Shown one piece after another: positions 1 to 10,225 of a stretch of DNA of 64,000 nt; the stretch's first letter is position 1, and every line of letters begins with the position of its first letter. The notes under the pieces were generated by a model, which saw nothing but the letters and a program-made list of their open reading frames with translations, ran no database searches and had not been told where the DNA came from. The stretch comes from Mactra quadrangularis. Its lineage: Eukaryota; Mollusca; Bivalvia; Venerida; Mactridae. The stretch lies in NCBI GenBank assembly GCA_025267735.1, contig CM046297.1:34188011-34252010 (forward strand). Direction: 5' to 3'. A program made the position numbers and the translations under genes.

Positions 1-384
1 TGTCACAGTTGTGCGATGTCTCAATTAAAATAACAATTACTTAATAAATGCTAAAAATCCTCACAATTGATGTTAAAATTTCCCTTGTGTTTTTCACTAA
101 GATGTTTTAAACACGTAATTAGATCAATAGTACTCGACAACTCGATATTAATAAAGAGAAATCTTTACGATGTCGTTCATCGCAAGAACTTAAGTTAATG
201 AGTATACCATCAAGAAAAAATCTTCATTTCTACACATGCTAAGTCAAGTATGAAAATAGATCTATATACACTGCATCAAAGTAAAGAATTACTAAAAAAA
301 GTTTACCGTAAAACCTTGAAACATCAGCCAGTGAGAAGCATCTATGCTAAACTATGCTATTAGTTGAGTTTGTACTAATTTATT
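1..384. other. AT-rich stretch, nothing recognised
   Basis: I see no open frame, splice-flanked exon, terminal inverted repeat or tandem repeat here. It is probably intronic or intergenic. Confidence 0.4.
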
Positions 385-387
385 TTA

Positions 388-1000
388 GATTTAAAGCTCA
401 GTAGGTAGCACACAAGTTCTACTGATCAAGGGGTAATGGGTTGGATTCTTGGCAATCTCCGTAAACGGATATCCTGTAGAGCGTTGTCGTACAAGATCTC
501 TACTATCTCAATGGAGGGTCACATGGAGATGACCTTTATGTCGACTAATCAATGCGTAGCTTTTATCTAGACAAAACACTATTAATAACATTTTGATTTT
601 GTAATTTCTATTTTTAGACCAAGGTTTGCAAGCTAATTTAACAGCTGTACTATTCACAGTCTGCGATTGGACGGCTCATTTCAAATTGCGTCAAATAACA
701 TTATGACGAGAAAAGGTCACCTGAAAGTGACCCTCGTTTGAAAAAGGCCAGATCTAAATTAGGGAGTAGGCGAGCGGATCATTTTAGATCGGGTTTTAAT
801 CAGATTGGATTCTTGGATGGGCCATACTTTCATGGAGTTTGGTCAAGAAATAATAGCTACGACCATTCTCCCTATCACTGATTCTAAATAATGTGGAGCA
901 GTTGTCAGTCACTGACAGGAGTATGCTCCAGGTAACTGGTTAACAGCTAAATCCAGAGATTTAGTCTTTCCATGAATAGTGATTGGGTTGACTTTAATTT
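388..1000 (+). repeat. tRNA-headed SINE (family A), interrupted copy
   Basis: The head has a degenerate box A (GCTCAGTAGGTAGCAC) followed by the body seen in the other family-A copies: TACTTTCATGGAG, CTGATTCTAAAT and CAGTCACTGAC. The element is cut in its box-B region by the MITE at 453-807. The interrupted site GATTCTTGG is duplicated on both sides, so the SINE was present before the MITE. A diverged tail runs to about 1000. Confidence 0.85.
453..807 (+). mobile_element. MITE with 9-bp target duplication (family M9), copy 1
   Basis: A 355-bp element starts CAATCTCCG and ends CAGATTG, giving a short CAATCT terminal inverted repeat. Inside, a subterminal inverted pair (AGATCTAAA / TTTTAGATC) lies near the 3' end. 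It is flanked by a perfect 9-bp duplication, GATTCTTGG, at 444-452 and 808-816. Homologous copies are at 5461, 24451 and 40770. There is no coding capacity. A 9-bp duplication is typical of Mutator-like (MULE) transposases; that assignment is inference because no transposase is present. Confidence 0.9.
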
Positions 1001-1386
1001 TGAGGTAGACTGTTGATGAGATGTGGCAGTTACTTTGAGGAGACCAAACAAAGAGGTTTAACTGTACATATTATCATGTATCATATTGCAGTCACATTTT
1101 TGTCACCAAAACTGGAGATAGTATACATTGAAACAAAAACTACTGAACTGATATGGATATTGATACCTGTAATGTATGTGGTATTTACGCTAAAGAAAGA
1201 TGGAGATATTAAAAAGATGGGCAGGTCCTGGGCCAATTTGAGGCAGACTAGAAAAAAAATTGTTCAGTAAAAATTTGATATATCCAAACTTAGCTTGTGA
1301 AAACTGTCGCAAAAATAAATATGATTTACATTTCATTTGCATACATTATCAGTTGAGAGAAATTTAGTTAATTTAGTCTATTTACG

Positions 1387-1676
1387 TGCCCGCAAGTTGG
1401 TCGGTAGCACACAAGTCTACTGATCAAGAAGTCGTAGGTTCGATTCCCAGGCGGGGCATACTTTCACGGAGCTTGGTCATAAAAATAATTTCTACAGCAC
1501 TTCTCCCTCCTATCACTGATTCTAAATCATGTAGGGCAGTAGTCAGTCACTGATGGAAGTATGCGCTTAGCAGTTGGTTAACAGCTAAAACCAGAGATTT
1601 AGCCTTTTCAGAAACAGTGAGTAGGTGGACTGACCGCCATGATATAACCTATACAATGTGTTGCTACGGTGTTAAA
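1387..1676 (+). repeat. tRNA-headed SINE (family A), near-complete
   Basis: The tRNA-like head covers 1389-1459 with box B GGTTCGATTCCC, ending GGCGGGGCA. The body includes TACTTTCACGGAGC, CTCCCTCCTA, CTGATTCTAAATCATG and CAGTCACTGA. The 3' tail is TGTGTTGCTACGGTGTTAAA and runs into a C run at 1677-1689. The head lacks a proper acceptor stem, so this is a SINE head and not a tRNA gene. Confidence 0.85.
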
Positions 1677-1689
1677 CCCCCCCCCCCCC
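1677..1689. repeat. C13 homopolymer at SINE tail
   Basis: Thirteen consecutive C follow the GTTAAA tail of the family-A SINE. This probably expanded from the normal GTTAAACCC end. Confidence 0.9.
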
Positions 1690-1784
1690 TCTAAAATATA
1701 TAGTCTTGTTACTAAAAAAAGGGTGCAGTAAATTAATTTATAAATCAAGTCAACTTGTACAAGCTTTTACAATTATGATAAAAA

Positions 1785-1935
1785 TTTCAGTCTATAAAAC
1801 TAGCGGGTGTCCTGTTGCCCAGGACAACCACTTTTTTGTTCAGGCAACCTATTATTTCTGTTGGCAACTAAAATCCTATAAACCAATTATAGTACTTGCT
1901 ACTTAAATGACCTGTTAAGACAACCACTTTCATTT
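1785..1935 (+). repeat. Unnamed dispersed repeat R160, copy 1
   Basis: Shares a run of landmarks with 38588-38748: AGTCTA.AAAA, GTGTCC.TTGCC, GGCAACC, CTTGCT, TTAAATGA and ACAACCACTTTCAT. A reverse copy is at 27838-27930. It has no tRNA-like head and no obvious terminal repeats, so the class is unknown. Confidence 0.7.
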
Positions 1936-1957
1936 CTTAATTACATAGATTGATTGT

Positions 1958-2217
1958 TTTGTTGGGTTTAACACCATAGCAACACATTGTATAGGTCATA
2001 ATTATAACAGCGGTCAGTCAACTTACTCACTGTTCCTGAAAAGGTCAGTGACTGAGAACTGCCCTGCTACATAATTAAGAATCATTGGTAGGAGGGAGAA
2101 TGGCCATGGAAATAATGTCACTATCAAGGTCCATGAAAGTATGCCCAGCCAGGGAATCAAACCCGGGCCCCTTGATCAGTAGACTTGGGTGCTACCAACT
2201 GAGCTAGTTGGGAAGCT
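1958..2217 (-). repeat. tRNA-headed SINE (family A), inverted copy
   Basis: Reading on the minus strand, the head (about 2145-2217) has a box-A-like GAGCTAGTTGG complement and box B (GGTTTGATTCCC on the minus strand). The tail on the plus strand is GGGTTTAACACCATAGCAAC. It faces the copy at 1387-1676 across about 270 bp. Confidence 0.85.
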
Positions 2218-2420
2218 AGACTGAATTAAACTGGTATACATTACAAAAAGAAAATAATGCAATTAACAGCTGTAAGCTCATATTTAATTCATCAACAAAA
2301 TGCTGACAGCTTGCAGTCTAATTATACATAGGAGTAGATAAAACGGTGATCATTTTGATGCAAATTTTATGTATATTACATTCAAGACAATGTATTCAAT
2401 ATTCTAACTGAGTCATGTAC

Positions 2421-2829
2421 TAGGGATGTAACGGTTAACCAATATACTGGTTAATATTGCAATACGACTTCATGACGGTTTTTAACCGGTTCGTTTTTCT
2501 CTGAACCGATTTTTCTAGTAATGTTCCATACTGATTGTTTTTATCAGAGTCTGAAATTTAAGTGTTTGAATAAATGTTAAAATGTGTTCGGAAACTTAAA
2601 GTATTTTAGTAAAGTGAGAGAATAATTATCTTTAAAAGTCCATTCAAAACCTTTTCTCTAACTTATTTAAACATTTGCATAATACATGTAGATCATTTGA
2701 AAATACAAATATCTATGAACAATGTTGATGAAATTAAGACGATGCATGTGCATTAATTCATGCTATGCATGTATGTGCAAAGAACAATATGTATTGCAAT
2801 ACGGTTTTTACCATATTGTTACACCCCTA
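2421..2829 (+). mobile_element. hAT-type MITE (family H1), copy 1
   Basis: A 409-bp element has ends TAGGGATGTAAC and TTACACCCCTA. It is flanked by a perfect 8-bp duplication TCATGTAC at 2413-2420 and 2830-2837. An 8-bp duplication with TAGGG-type ends is the hallmark of the hAT superfamily. A second copy in reverse orientation is at 54297-54710. No transposase is present. Confidence 0.92.
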
Positions 2830-2849
2830 TCATGTACACACTTTTAACG

Positions 2850-3180
2850 GGGTTAACACAAAACTAGTCAAACTACATGTACATAACGGAGGATGTAGAC
2901 TAGCCTTTAGCTGACCCATTGTCATGCATAAATTTACAATTAAGAAACAACATAAAACATTATTATTGCATTTGATATTGACTATTGTCAATGACAATAA
3001 GTTGTGATGAAAGAATCAAAATAACTTGATAGTTTGCCTGTTTTGTTGAAGAAGATAGTAAAAAGGTAAAAGTTATGGCATTTTACGATCTAAGTTTCCA
3101 GCTTATGCACATTCACTGACTTTACAGCTATTACCACTGGTCATCGGGCTACTGGTATCTATCTAACTATCCATCCAATC
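2850..3180. other. AT-rich stretch, nothing recognised
   Basis: No supported exon or repeat border seen. Short phrases such as CAAACTACATGTACATAA recur loosely elsewhere but do not define an element. Confidence 0.3.
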
Positions 3181-3189
3181 CATCAATCT

Positions 3190-3420
3190 CCTAATGGATT
3201 CTTTTACTACCCTTAGAGCAGCCTACAAATTGGTGCAACAGAATTATACTGCCCTCGCAGGTACCAATTTCCACCTGGGCGGAGTGAAACAATTGCAGGT
3301 AAAATTCTTGCTCAATTGAAATTAATGAAGGGTCCCTGCTAATAGTAGATCAAACACAAGACCTCTTGATCCCTAAGCCTGTGTCCTTATGGCAATATTT
3401 CATTCTACAGCATAACGTAG
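3190..3420 (-). repeat. Degenerate SINE-like fragment
   Basis: Contains GGTACCAATTTCCACCTGGG followed by GGAGTGAAACAATTGCAGG and a decayed tRNA-like segment (AAGACCTCTTGATCCCTAAGC). The pattern resembles a decayed tRNA-SINE read backwards. The family is not certain. Confidence 0.4.
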
Positions 3421-3425
3421 ACTGG

Positions 3426-3825
3426 CAGGGCTCGAATTTAACCATAAATTGGACTCACAAATTTTTGGGATTTGATTTCACTTCAACTCGCAAAATGAGA
3501 AAATCACTCGCATTTTCCTCAAATTTTTCCTAGCAAACATATATACTATTTATATATGCAATAAACATAATAGCACCATAGATAGAACAAGGGTGTTATT
3601 GTGGGATAGACAAAGAATATCACACCAGTTATTACGGTGAATCTTTAATTGATACTATCGATCTATCTGTCTGTTTCAACACTGAATTGAGCCTCATTAG
3701 TTATGACAGTAATATTATAGCATCTATTTCAACTCCCCGAAATTAGCGAGTTATAATAAAAGTTACTCGCAATTTTCAAAATCCACTTGCATTTTGCGAG
3801 TATGCAAGCTTAAATTCGAGCCCTG
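3426..3825. mobile_element. Inverted-repeat MITE, ends CAGGGCTCGAATTTAA
   Basis: The left end CAGGGCTCGAATTTAA matches the reverse complement of the right end TTAAATTCGAGCCCTG. Internal ACTCGC phrases are also arranged inversely around an AT-rich centre. The length is 400 bp. CAGGG ends suggest hAT, but I could not find a clean 8-bp duplication, so the superfamily is open. Confidence 0.75.
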
Positions 3826-3894
3826 ATTGGTGAAAACAAACTTGACAGCATTTACTGAATTTTTTGGGTTTTCATTTAAATTCTTAACACTAGA

Positions 3895-4235
3895 AGGAAT
3901 TGTGAACTCATTCCATGAAGTATAAACACAGGAATGACAAAATAAATGCATGAACTATATCCCTTGAAGTACAAAAACACCCATGATGTTATAAATGAAC
4001 AGGACCAAGAAGTAAAAACACATATATGACAAAATAAATTATCTATATCATGAAGTTCAAAAACATGCATGACTATACAAGGAAGTTCCAAAAATACATT
4101 ATTTTATTATATTTATTATGCTGGGTTTATCCCCCAGTCATCAAACAAATGAACCAAACCTCAAAGTACAAGAACATACATGACTAAATAAATAAACTAT
4201 ACCTTAAAGTACACAAACATATATGACTATATAAA
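3895..4235. repeat. Degenerate tandem repeat, roughly 43-48 bp unit
   Basis: Six or seven diverged copies of a phrase like CTTGAAGTACAAAAACAT..ATGAC recur at 3918, 3966, 4009, 4052, 4082, 4161 and 4205. Spacing is irregular. Minus-strand open frames here are products of the repeat and are not considered genes. Confidence 0.65.
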
Positions 4236-4245
4236 AGAACTATAC

Positions 4246-4353
4246 CTTGATGTTGTTGTTGTTGTTGAAACATATTATACTGCATATATTGTGTAGCAGG
4301 TGGTTGAAACATCATAGTATCCATACCAAATGATAGCTGATCCATACTCATAC
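4246..4353 (-). CDS. Internal coding exon, Met/Gln-rich protein
   Basis: On the minus strand an acceptor (TTACATATTATAG) precedes a 108-nt open segment ending CATCAAG at donor GTATAG. The frame (phase 1 in, phase 1 out) reads G-MSMDQLSFGMDTMM, then FQPPATQYMQYNMF and QQQQQHQ. It has nine Met and a run of five Gln, typical of low-complexity regions in nuclear or RNA-associated proteins. Its entry phase fits the donor of the exon at 6189-6246, joining as a glycine codon. I do not recognise the protein. The next exon downstream was not found and may lie outside the window. Confidence 0.72.
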
Positions 4354-4450
4354 CTATAATATGTAACAAAACAATAACACAAGTTTTATTTCAGGCTAGT
4401 GAAAATTATTAAATTTGCATATAGTCTGGCTAGTTGATAATTTTCATGCA

Positions 4451-4631
4451 CCATACCAAATGATAATTGATCCAAAATCATACCTAGATAATGTAACAAA
4501 ACAACAAATTTTAATTTGGGCTAGTGAAAATTATTTAATTATTACGTAGTTAGGCTAGTTGATAATTTTGCCATATATTAGAACTATCACAACTAGCCAT
4601 ACCAAATTACATAATTGATCCATACTCATAC
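4451..4631 (-). repeat. Two partial tandem duplicates of the exon start
   Basis: The 5' end of the exon at 4246-4353, with its 3' splice site, recurs at 4451-4483 and 4597-4631. Each copy keeps the phrase ATACCTA..ATGTAAC that forms the acceptor. The copies lose the frame and the donor soon after, so they look like decoy acceptors rather than functional exons. The intervening DNA is also partly duplicated (GGCTAGT..GATAATTTT), at spacings of 130 and 146 bp. Confidence 0.65.
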
Positions 4632-4689
4632 CTACATAATGTAACATAACAATAACATAAATAACTTGTGATTTCATAGGAGAGAACCT

Positions 4690-5016
4690 GCCAGGTTAGC
4701 TCAGTGGCTTGCAAGATGCACGTTGAATCTTTTGGTCATGGGTTCAATTCCCAGGTGGGACCTTTATTAGTAATTATTCTAGAACCAAGTAAAAAGGCAG
4801 GGAGGTAAAAAACAGCCAAAGCAAATCTAGGGTCACAGGTTTAATTCCAATGTGGGACCTTTATTAGTAATTGCTCTGGAACAAAGTAAAGGGCGAAAGT
4901 TAGAAAAAGGACCAAGGCAAATGTAGGGGTCATTGGTTCAATTCCCAGGTGGGACCTTTTTTTAGTAAAATTCCGGAACAAAAAAAGAGCAAGGAGGTAG
5001 AAAAAGGGGCTGGGTG
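4690..5016 (+). repeat. tRNA-headed SINE (family C) with three 97-bp box-B units
   Basis: Box A TTAGCTCAGTGGC near 4695 and box B GGGTTCAATTCCC near 4740 form a tRNA-like head. The segment from GGTCA through GTGGGACCTTTATTAGTAAT then repeats, starting at 4734, 4831 and 4928, exactly 97 bp apart each time. Each unit carries a box-B-like sequence. Confidence 0.8.
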
Positions 5017-5460
5017 CATCATATGATTGATATTTCAAAGGAACTATTTCTGGGCATGAAGAAGCAAAGAAAGGCAGGGAGGAGAGAAAATAGCAGGGTA
5101 CAGCTACCTGTTATTTGGTTTGAGAATCATTACCTAGATATTATATAATACAGACATATTATGAGAAAGTTTGAACCACAACATCAGACTTAATCAACAC
5201 TATGATCCAATAGCTAACAGTGTTCAGTAAATAAAGTTTATTCATCCTAATACGATGGAGTTGCATTCACCTGGTTGTAATTGATGTGATAACCAGTTTA
5301 TGCTAGACAAGAATCTCGAGGCAGGGGGCTGCCTTTTATTACGTCAACCCATTCGAAGATATTGATGTGTAACATTATTTTGAATACATACACATGTACC
5401 AGTATAAATGTGTGACACATTTATATAATATCATGTAAATGTCTTAAGTGTTGTTCAATT

Positions 5461-5927
5461 CAATCAGATTAAAACCCAATCTAAAATTTTCCGCTCACAT
5501 ACTCGCTAATTTAGATCTGGCCTTTTTCAAACAAAGGGCACGTTCAGGCAACCTTTTCTCATCATAATATTCATGACGAAATTGTTATGATACGTAACTT
5601 GTTTACATTGTCTATGTCACGCAATATGAAATGAGCCACCCAATCGCAGACTGTGAATAATACCGCTGTTAAATTACCAAGCAAAACTTTGTCCAAAAAT
5701 AGAAATTACGAAATCAAAATGTGATTAATAGTGTTTTCGTCTAGATGAAAGCTATGCATTGAATGGTCAAAACTAAGTTCATCTCGACGTGACCTTCCAC
5801 GGAGAAAGTAGAGATCCTGTACAACAACACTCTACAGGATATCTGTTTACGGAGAGTGGGTCATTGCAATCACAATGAGGTCAGACAGCAGACAGATTAC
5901 ATAACACTAATCTGTTTACGGAGATTG
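5461..5927 (-). mobile_element. MITE family M9, copy 2 (inverted, enlarged)
   Basis: The reverse copy starts CAATCAGATTAAAACCC and ends TTACGGAGATTG. It is flanked by a perfect 9-bp duplication TGTTCAATT at 5452-5460 and 5928-5936. It is 467 bp, longer than its sisters, because about 66 bp are inserted near the 3' end and the terminal phrase ATCTGTTTACGGAGA occurs twice (about 5841 and 5910). Confidence 0.92.
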
Positions 5928-5984
5928 TGTTCAATTGAACATGATTATGTGAAGTCATTGCCTGAACCTACAAGCCCAAAGCCA

Positions 5985-6080
5985 GACACCAGTAAAAATT
6001 ATTCAGCCAAGTGAAAATTGATTTGGCTAAGTGAAGTTATTTCTTTTTATCTTTAGTCTGACTAGTTGGGAATTTTGCAG
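5985..6080. repeat. Fragment of a dispersed GGCTAGTGAAAATT-type repeat
   Basis: Phrases of the type AAGTGAAAATTGATTTGGCTAAGTGAA followed by CTAGTTG.GAATTTTGC (written here as landmarks, not contiguous) also occur near 4390, 4520, 8075, 12890, 36825 and 51115. Borders are not definable by eye. Confidence 0.45.
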
Positions 6081-6188
6081 CACCCATAAAAACATTAAAA
6101 TCAATAAATCTGGCTCATGCTCGAAAAATCATGCAAATGACTGATAACTGACAACCATATACTGAACCAAAATATATCAGTAACATAC

Positions 6189-6246
6189 CTTGATGATGGT
6201 GACTTTTTGGCCCCATATCCCCTATTAAAGGGTCATTCCCCATACC
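6189..6246 (-). CDS. Internal coding exon, Gly/Met/His-rich protein
   Basis: On the minus strand an acceptor ending AATCCACAG precedes a 58-nt open segment that ends CATCATCAAG at donor GTATGT. Phase 0 in, phase 1 out: GMGNDPLIGDMGPKSHHHQ plus one base. The donor phase matches the acceptor phase of the exon at 4246-4353. The composition (Gly, Met, His) resembles that exon, which supports one protein. The upstream neighbour by phase is the exon candidate at 8454-8485. Product unknown. Confidence 0.68.
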
Positions 6247-6534
6247 CTGTGGATTCATGATAAGTGCCGTCATATAGAAAACATTACAGTTAATAACTTC
6301 CTGAAATAAATCATAAATACAATTTTATACCACTGATACTTAAAATTTGATAAAATTTATCAGCCAATGCATGCTTTAATCTTGCTAAGTTAGGTTTTCG
6401 AAGTTTATACCAATTTGTTTTACCTTGATTTTGAAACAAGTTCTAACAACTTAGATTAATCACTTAAGAGTCAGTTTCCTGGTCCCCAAACACTAAACTA
6501 GTAGGATACAGTTTAATGCTCAAGGAAACAACAG

Positions 6535-6615
6535 GGTAGGTTTTGGATAGGGCTCAAACCAATGTGGAGCTGGCAATCAAAGGATTACCAGTCCAACATT
6601 GTAACGAGCCATACC
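6535..6615 (-). repeat. tRNA-like SINE head, minus strand
   Basis: On the minus strand GGCTCGTTACAATGTTGGAC is followed by GGTAATCC and TGGTTTGAGCCC, the layout of a tRNA-derived SINE head (box A, anticodon-arm-like segment, box B). The body is decayed. It is distinct from families A to C. Confidence 0.55.
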
Positions 6616-6649
6616 TGCTCCTAGGTAAGGTCTATCACATAAAATAGAG

Positions 6650-8450
6650 AATAACTCAACCGGTGATTTTATTGCATCAGAATGGGGCTAAAATTAAGGC
6701 ATTTTCACAATGGGGGAAAAATGACAAAAAATAAAAACATTGCAAAATTTCACAATAAATAGCAAGTTATTTCAAGCCAAAATTTTATATACAACAGCGA
6801 TCATTCAATGTCGGTTTTCCGTTTATAGCAGAGTCAGACATCTGCCATCTGATTGCAAAGAACTGAAGGGGAATCCCCTAACTTCCCAAACAGGAAGTAG
6901 TTCCCACAATTAATGACATAGTAAAAATGTAAATGAAAAAAAAACATTAAATTTTATACACTGTACTTACAATATATTAAAAACAGTGAATGTCAAAATG
7001 TAGATTATCAATTATTAATTACACCATTCAAACTTTTCATATACTGTGTAGCTATCTGAAAATACATAAAAAATAAACAATTAAATATCAATAAAAAGTA
7101 TATACAATTAATTATCAAATTAAAACTACATGATTTGTCATTTACCAGACAAGTAAATCATATTTAAATATATTTTAATACATACAATTAAACATTTCAA
7201 AAATAGAAATACACACTATGTCATTCATCTTTTTAAATATTGTTGTTTTTTTCTCAACTGTCAAAACATGAATAATTTCACGGTGACTTTGTTCGTTTAA
7301 ATGTTTGTCGTCTACCAATTGTGATATGTTGAAAGTGGATTTTAGGATCAGTTGAAAGTTGAAACAGAAGAAAAAACTTAGCTGTGTTTTTTTCTCCACT
7401 ATGAGAATCAAATCAAGATTAAGTGAAAGATAACTCAAGCTTTACTCATATCAAATAGTTGTAAGAGTTACTTCCCTTTGTAAAATTCACAAAACAATCC
7501 CAGCAGCAACTAAGTTCAACCAAGCACAATTTTGAGTGAATCTCATTTCGTGAAGTAGTGAGAATGGCAAAAATCAGCTTCAATTCTTAATACAAAGAAC
7601 ATTTCACCACCAACACAAATTTCAATAATAACTAATGACTTTCAAGTAAGGCGTACTGCACTAAACATTAATAAGTAATAGGTTGCAACCGTTCCCGGAC
7701 ATTTGATTATTAATGCAACAACACAAATTCATTCAAAATGTGCACAACAATAGAAAGTTTCAATATAAAATTTTCATAACTAAGTGTTTTGCCAAGTTAA
7801 TGTATTTACAAATGATGAATTAGCTAAAGTGAAACTCTTCTAAAACACCGATTTCAACTTCTCGAAAATACATTACCTAAAGATTTACACTAATTTTACA
7901 ATAAAACAGAAGAATTAACAACCAAAAACTGTTCTAAGAGCATTGATAAATATGCATTCCTGAATGTCAAAAATGCAGGACAGTAAAATATAGTACAGAA
8001 CAATAGCTGATGGCTTGAAATTTCTTGAACACCAGTCAAATTTACCTGGTATGTTATACAGTAAAGGGCAGAATGATCTACTAGCCAAACTATAAGAGGT
8101 AAATAGTTTTCACTAGCTCAAATCTATTTCACTAGTCACAAGGCTAAAAGTTAAACATTTCCAAACTCCTGAAATCTAAGATTTTCATGATTTCAGAAGA
8201 TTTTTTACTTAGGAAAAGAACCCTTTCTCAGTACCCCAAAATACTGAACTTCAGGATAAATCCAGAAAACTATTACCTATGTAGTCATGAACTTAGGGCT
8301 AGTGAACTAAGGAATATACTGTACAATTATCATAGGAGGGATTATTTTCATTATCGGTACACAGATGTCCAGGATCCAGGAGATTCATAGCACCCAATTA
8401 CCCAACCTCAACTCATCTGAAATTAAAACTGAACTATACTATCATTAAAA
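6650..8450. other. AT-rich DNA between exon candidates
   Basis: No open frame with splice borders and no repeat borders are evident, apart from a faint GGCTAGTGAAA-type fragment near 8080-8130. It fits intron sequence of the minus-strand gene. Confidence 0.35.
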
Positions 8451-8453
8451 TAC

Positions 8454-8485
8454 CTCAGGATATTTTGCTATCTCATCTTCAATTA
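8454..8485 (-). CDS. Short exon candidate of the minus-strand gene
   Basis: An acceptor (CTGATGTTTTTAG) precedes 32 nt ending CCTGAG at donor GTATTT. Phase 1 in, phase 0 out: (V)IEDEIAKYPE. Phases agree with both neighbours (8802-8889 donor phase 1; 6189-6246 acceptor phase 0). The shortness means chance cannot be excluded. Confidence 0.42.
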
Positions 8486-8801
8486 CTAAAAACATCAGAA
8501 ATTCAAACTGACCAGATTTAGATTAGATAAGAACTCAAAGATATAAAATATGACAAAAAGAAGATAAAACTAACCCAAAGATAAATAAATAAGAAACAAG
8601 ACTTAGTGTACAAGCCATTCATTCCTAGCTCCATCATAAAACATATGTCAGACCTTTATGAGTTAATTTTATCCAAACTATGGCATTCACCATTTACTGG
8701 GTAAGACCAAACATAAAATATCTTGAATTAATAAAAACTGAGCAGTCCTGCAGTAAAAGAATGTCATATTTTAGGTTAACATGCTCAGTATCTGGCTTTA
8801 C

Positions 8802-8889
8802 CTAAAAAGGCCACCATCTTGGCACTTAAACTTGGATAAGGGTCCATTTTAGGTTTAGCATGTACAAATGTGAGGTACACTACATTTTT
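8802..8889 (-). CDS. Exon candidate of the minus-strand gene
   Basis: The acceptor has a pyrimidine-rich tract (TTCCTTTCCCTTTCTG...CTATAG). It precedes 88 open nt ending GCCTTTTTAG at donor GTAAAG. Phase 0 in, phase 1 out: KNVVYLTFVHAKPKMDPYPS then LSAKMVAFL. An in-frame TAG sits at the acceptor, so the open frame begins exactly at the splice site. No family is recognised. The phase chain with 10905-10988 and 8454-8485 is consistent. Confidence 0.5.
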
Positions 8890-9164
8890 CTATAGAATTT
8901 CAGAAAGGGAAAGGAACCAGATACAGCCCCAGTTGTGTAAAGAAAAATCCATTCTTATTATGGTGCATTTTAGGCCTTAAGACTACAACTTCAGCAATTT
9001 GCATGTCATTTCCTTCTTGATTTAAACAACATAAATATCTTATTCTGAGGCTAATCTCAAAATGAAAATCTCATTCAAAAGCTAATCTCAGAAACCAAAC
9101 CACAAAAGCTACCATTTTTTACTTGGCCTTAATTTACCTCAGTCAGGTGTTTTGGACAGTCTGC

Positions 9165-10060
9165 CAATCATAATAATCAGTCCTAATCAGCTTTTAATCA
9201 ATGATAAAGAAAAACATTACTTTGCCTTCATTAACACTCCTTTGGGTTAGAAACTTTGGCTCTATTTATGCTCTTAGGGTTAGAATCTATCAGAAAAATG
9301 GGAGGTGAATGACCCAAACAAATACATTAACAGTAGATTACTAGCCAAAATAAACAGGCATTCCTGACCATCAATTTTCTCTAAGAAAGATACAAGATGC
9401 TCTAATCAGAGTCTTGACTTATCATCGGAAAAAATTTTGGCACAAAAAAGGAAACAAACATGGCCGAAATTCAGACTGGTTTAAAAACAGATGATCTAGA
9501 CTGGACTCTAATGATACATGTAATTACAGGTATAAAATCTTAAAATCAAACTTAAGTTATACATCATAATTCCATTAAAAAAACATTTAAAATCTGATTG
9601 TGAAACCAAATTTGACATAAATGTTTTTTTGGAAAAATGACAAAATTTTGAAATTTTCACTTATACTGTATTGGAAAACAAAACACTTAGGAAAATCTAA
9701 ACAAACTGAATTTAACATAACCTGAAGTGCCAATATTGAATTAAATTGATAGATAGTACACAATATATAAAAAATATCCAGAAAATAACACTTATGATCA
9801 ATAACAGGTTTAAAGAGGAATTTGAGACTGGGACCTGTATATTGACATTTGATTTTCATTTCAGTTTTCGATATATTTAAAGCTACCACCTATGATTATT
9901 TGCAGCATTCAGCTGACCTTACAAGCTTTCCTGAGACTAGCTTACCCTTCCATAAGAAGCCAACAAGTCCTATGGGGAAGAAAATCAACAATACTAGGTA
10001 TTGATACATAAGTGCCATGAATATCTTAAATTGGCATAACTTAGTAGACTGGGTTGAATT
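9165..10060. other. AT-rich stretch, nothing firm
   Basis: Minus-strand frames at 9587-9889 and 9896-10084 are rich in Phe, Ile and Tyr, as random AT-rich DNA gives, and have no splice or domain support. A decayed family-B SINE begins near 10064. Confidence 0.35.
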
Positions 10061-10063
10061 CAT

Positions 10064-10225
10064 GTCAATACAAATTATGGTCATTTTACAAAGACCAGCT
10101 CACCTAACCTAGCTTTCCTGGACTCTTGTCAATTACCAGTACTCAATACCCTTCCACAATGCAGGCAACTTCTCAATATACTTAATAATGGATTGACATT
10201 ATTGTCCAATTTTGGAATTAAAATC
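10064..10225 (-). repeat. SINE family B, decayed copy
   Basis: Shares GGTCATTTTAC, CTAGCTTTCCTGGAC, CAGTACTCA, CCCTTCCACAA and TTGACATTATTGTC with the clearer copy at 61674-61975. The head is lost. Confidence 0.6.

Noticed and set aside
1389..1459. Possible tRNA gene (also at 4690, 21168 and 27563)
   Set aside because: Boxes A and B are present, but stems do not pair properly and each is followed by a SINE body.
9142..9164. 23-nt exon candidate on the minus strand with donor GTAAAT
   Set aside because: Its entry phase does not fit the neighbouring exon candidates, and an in-frame stop lies immediately upstream.
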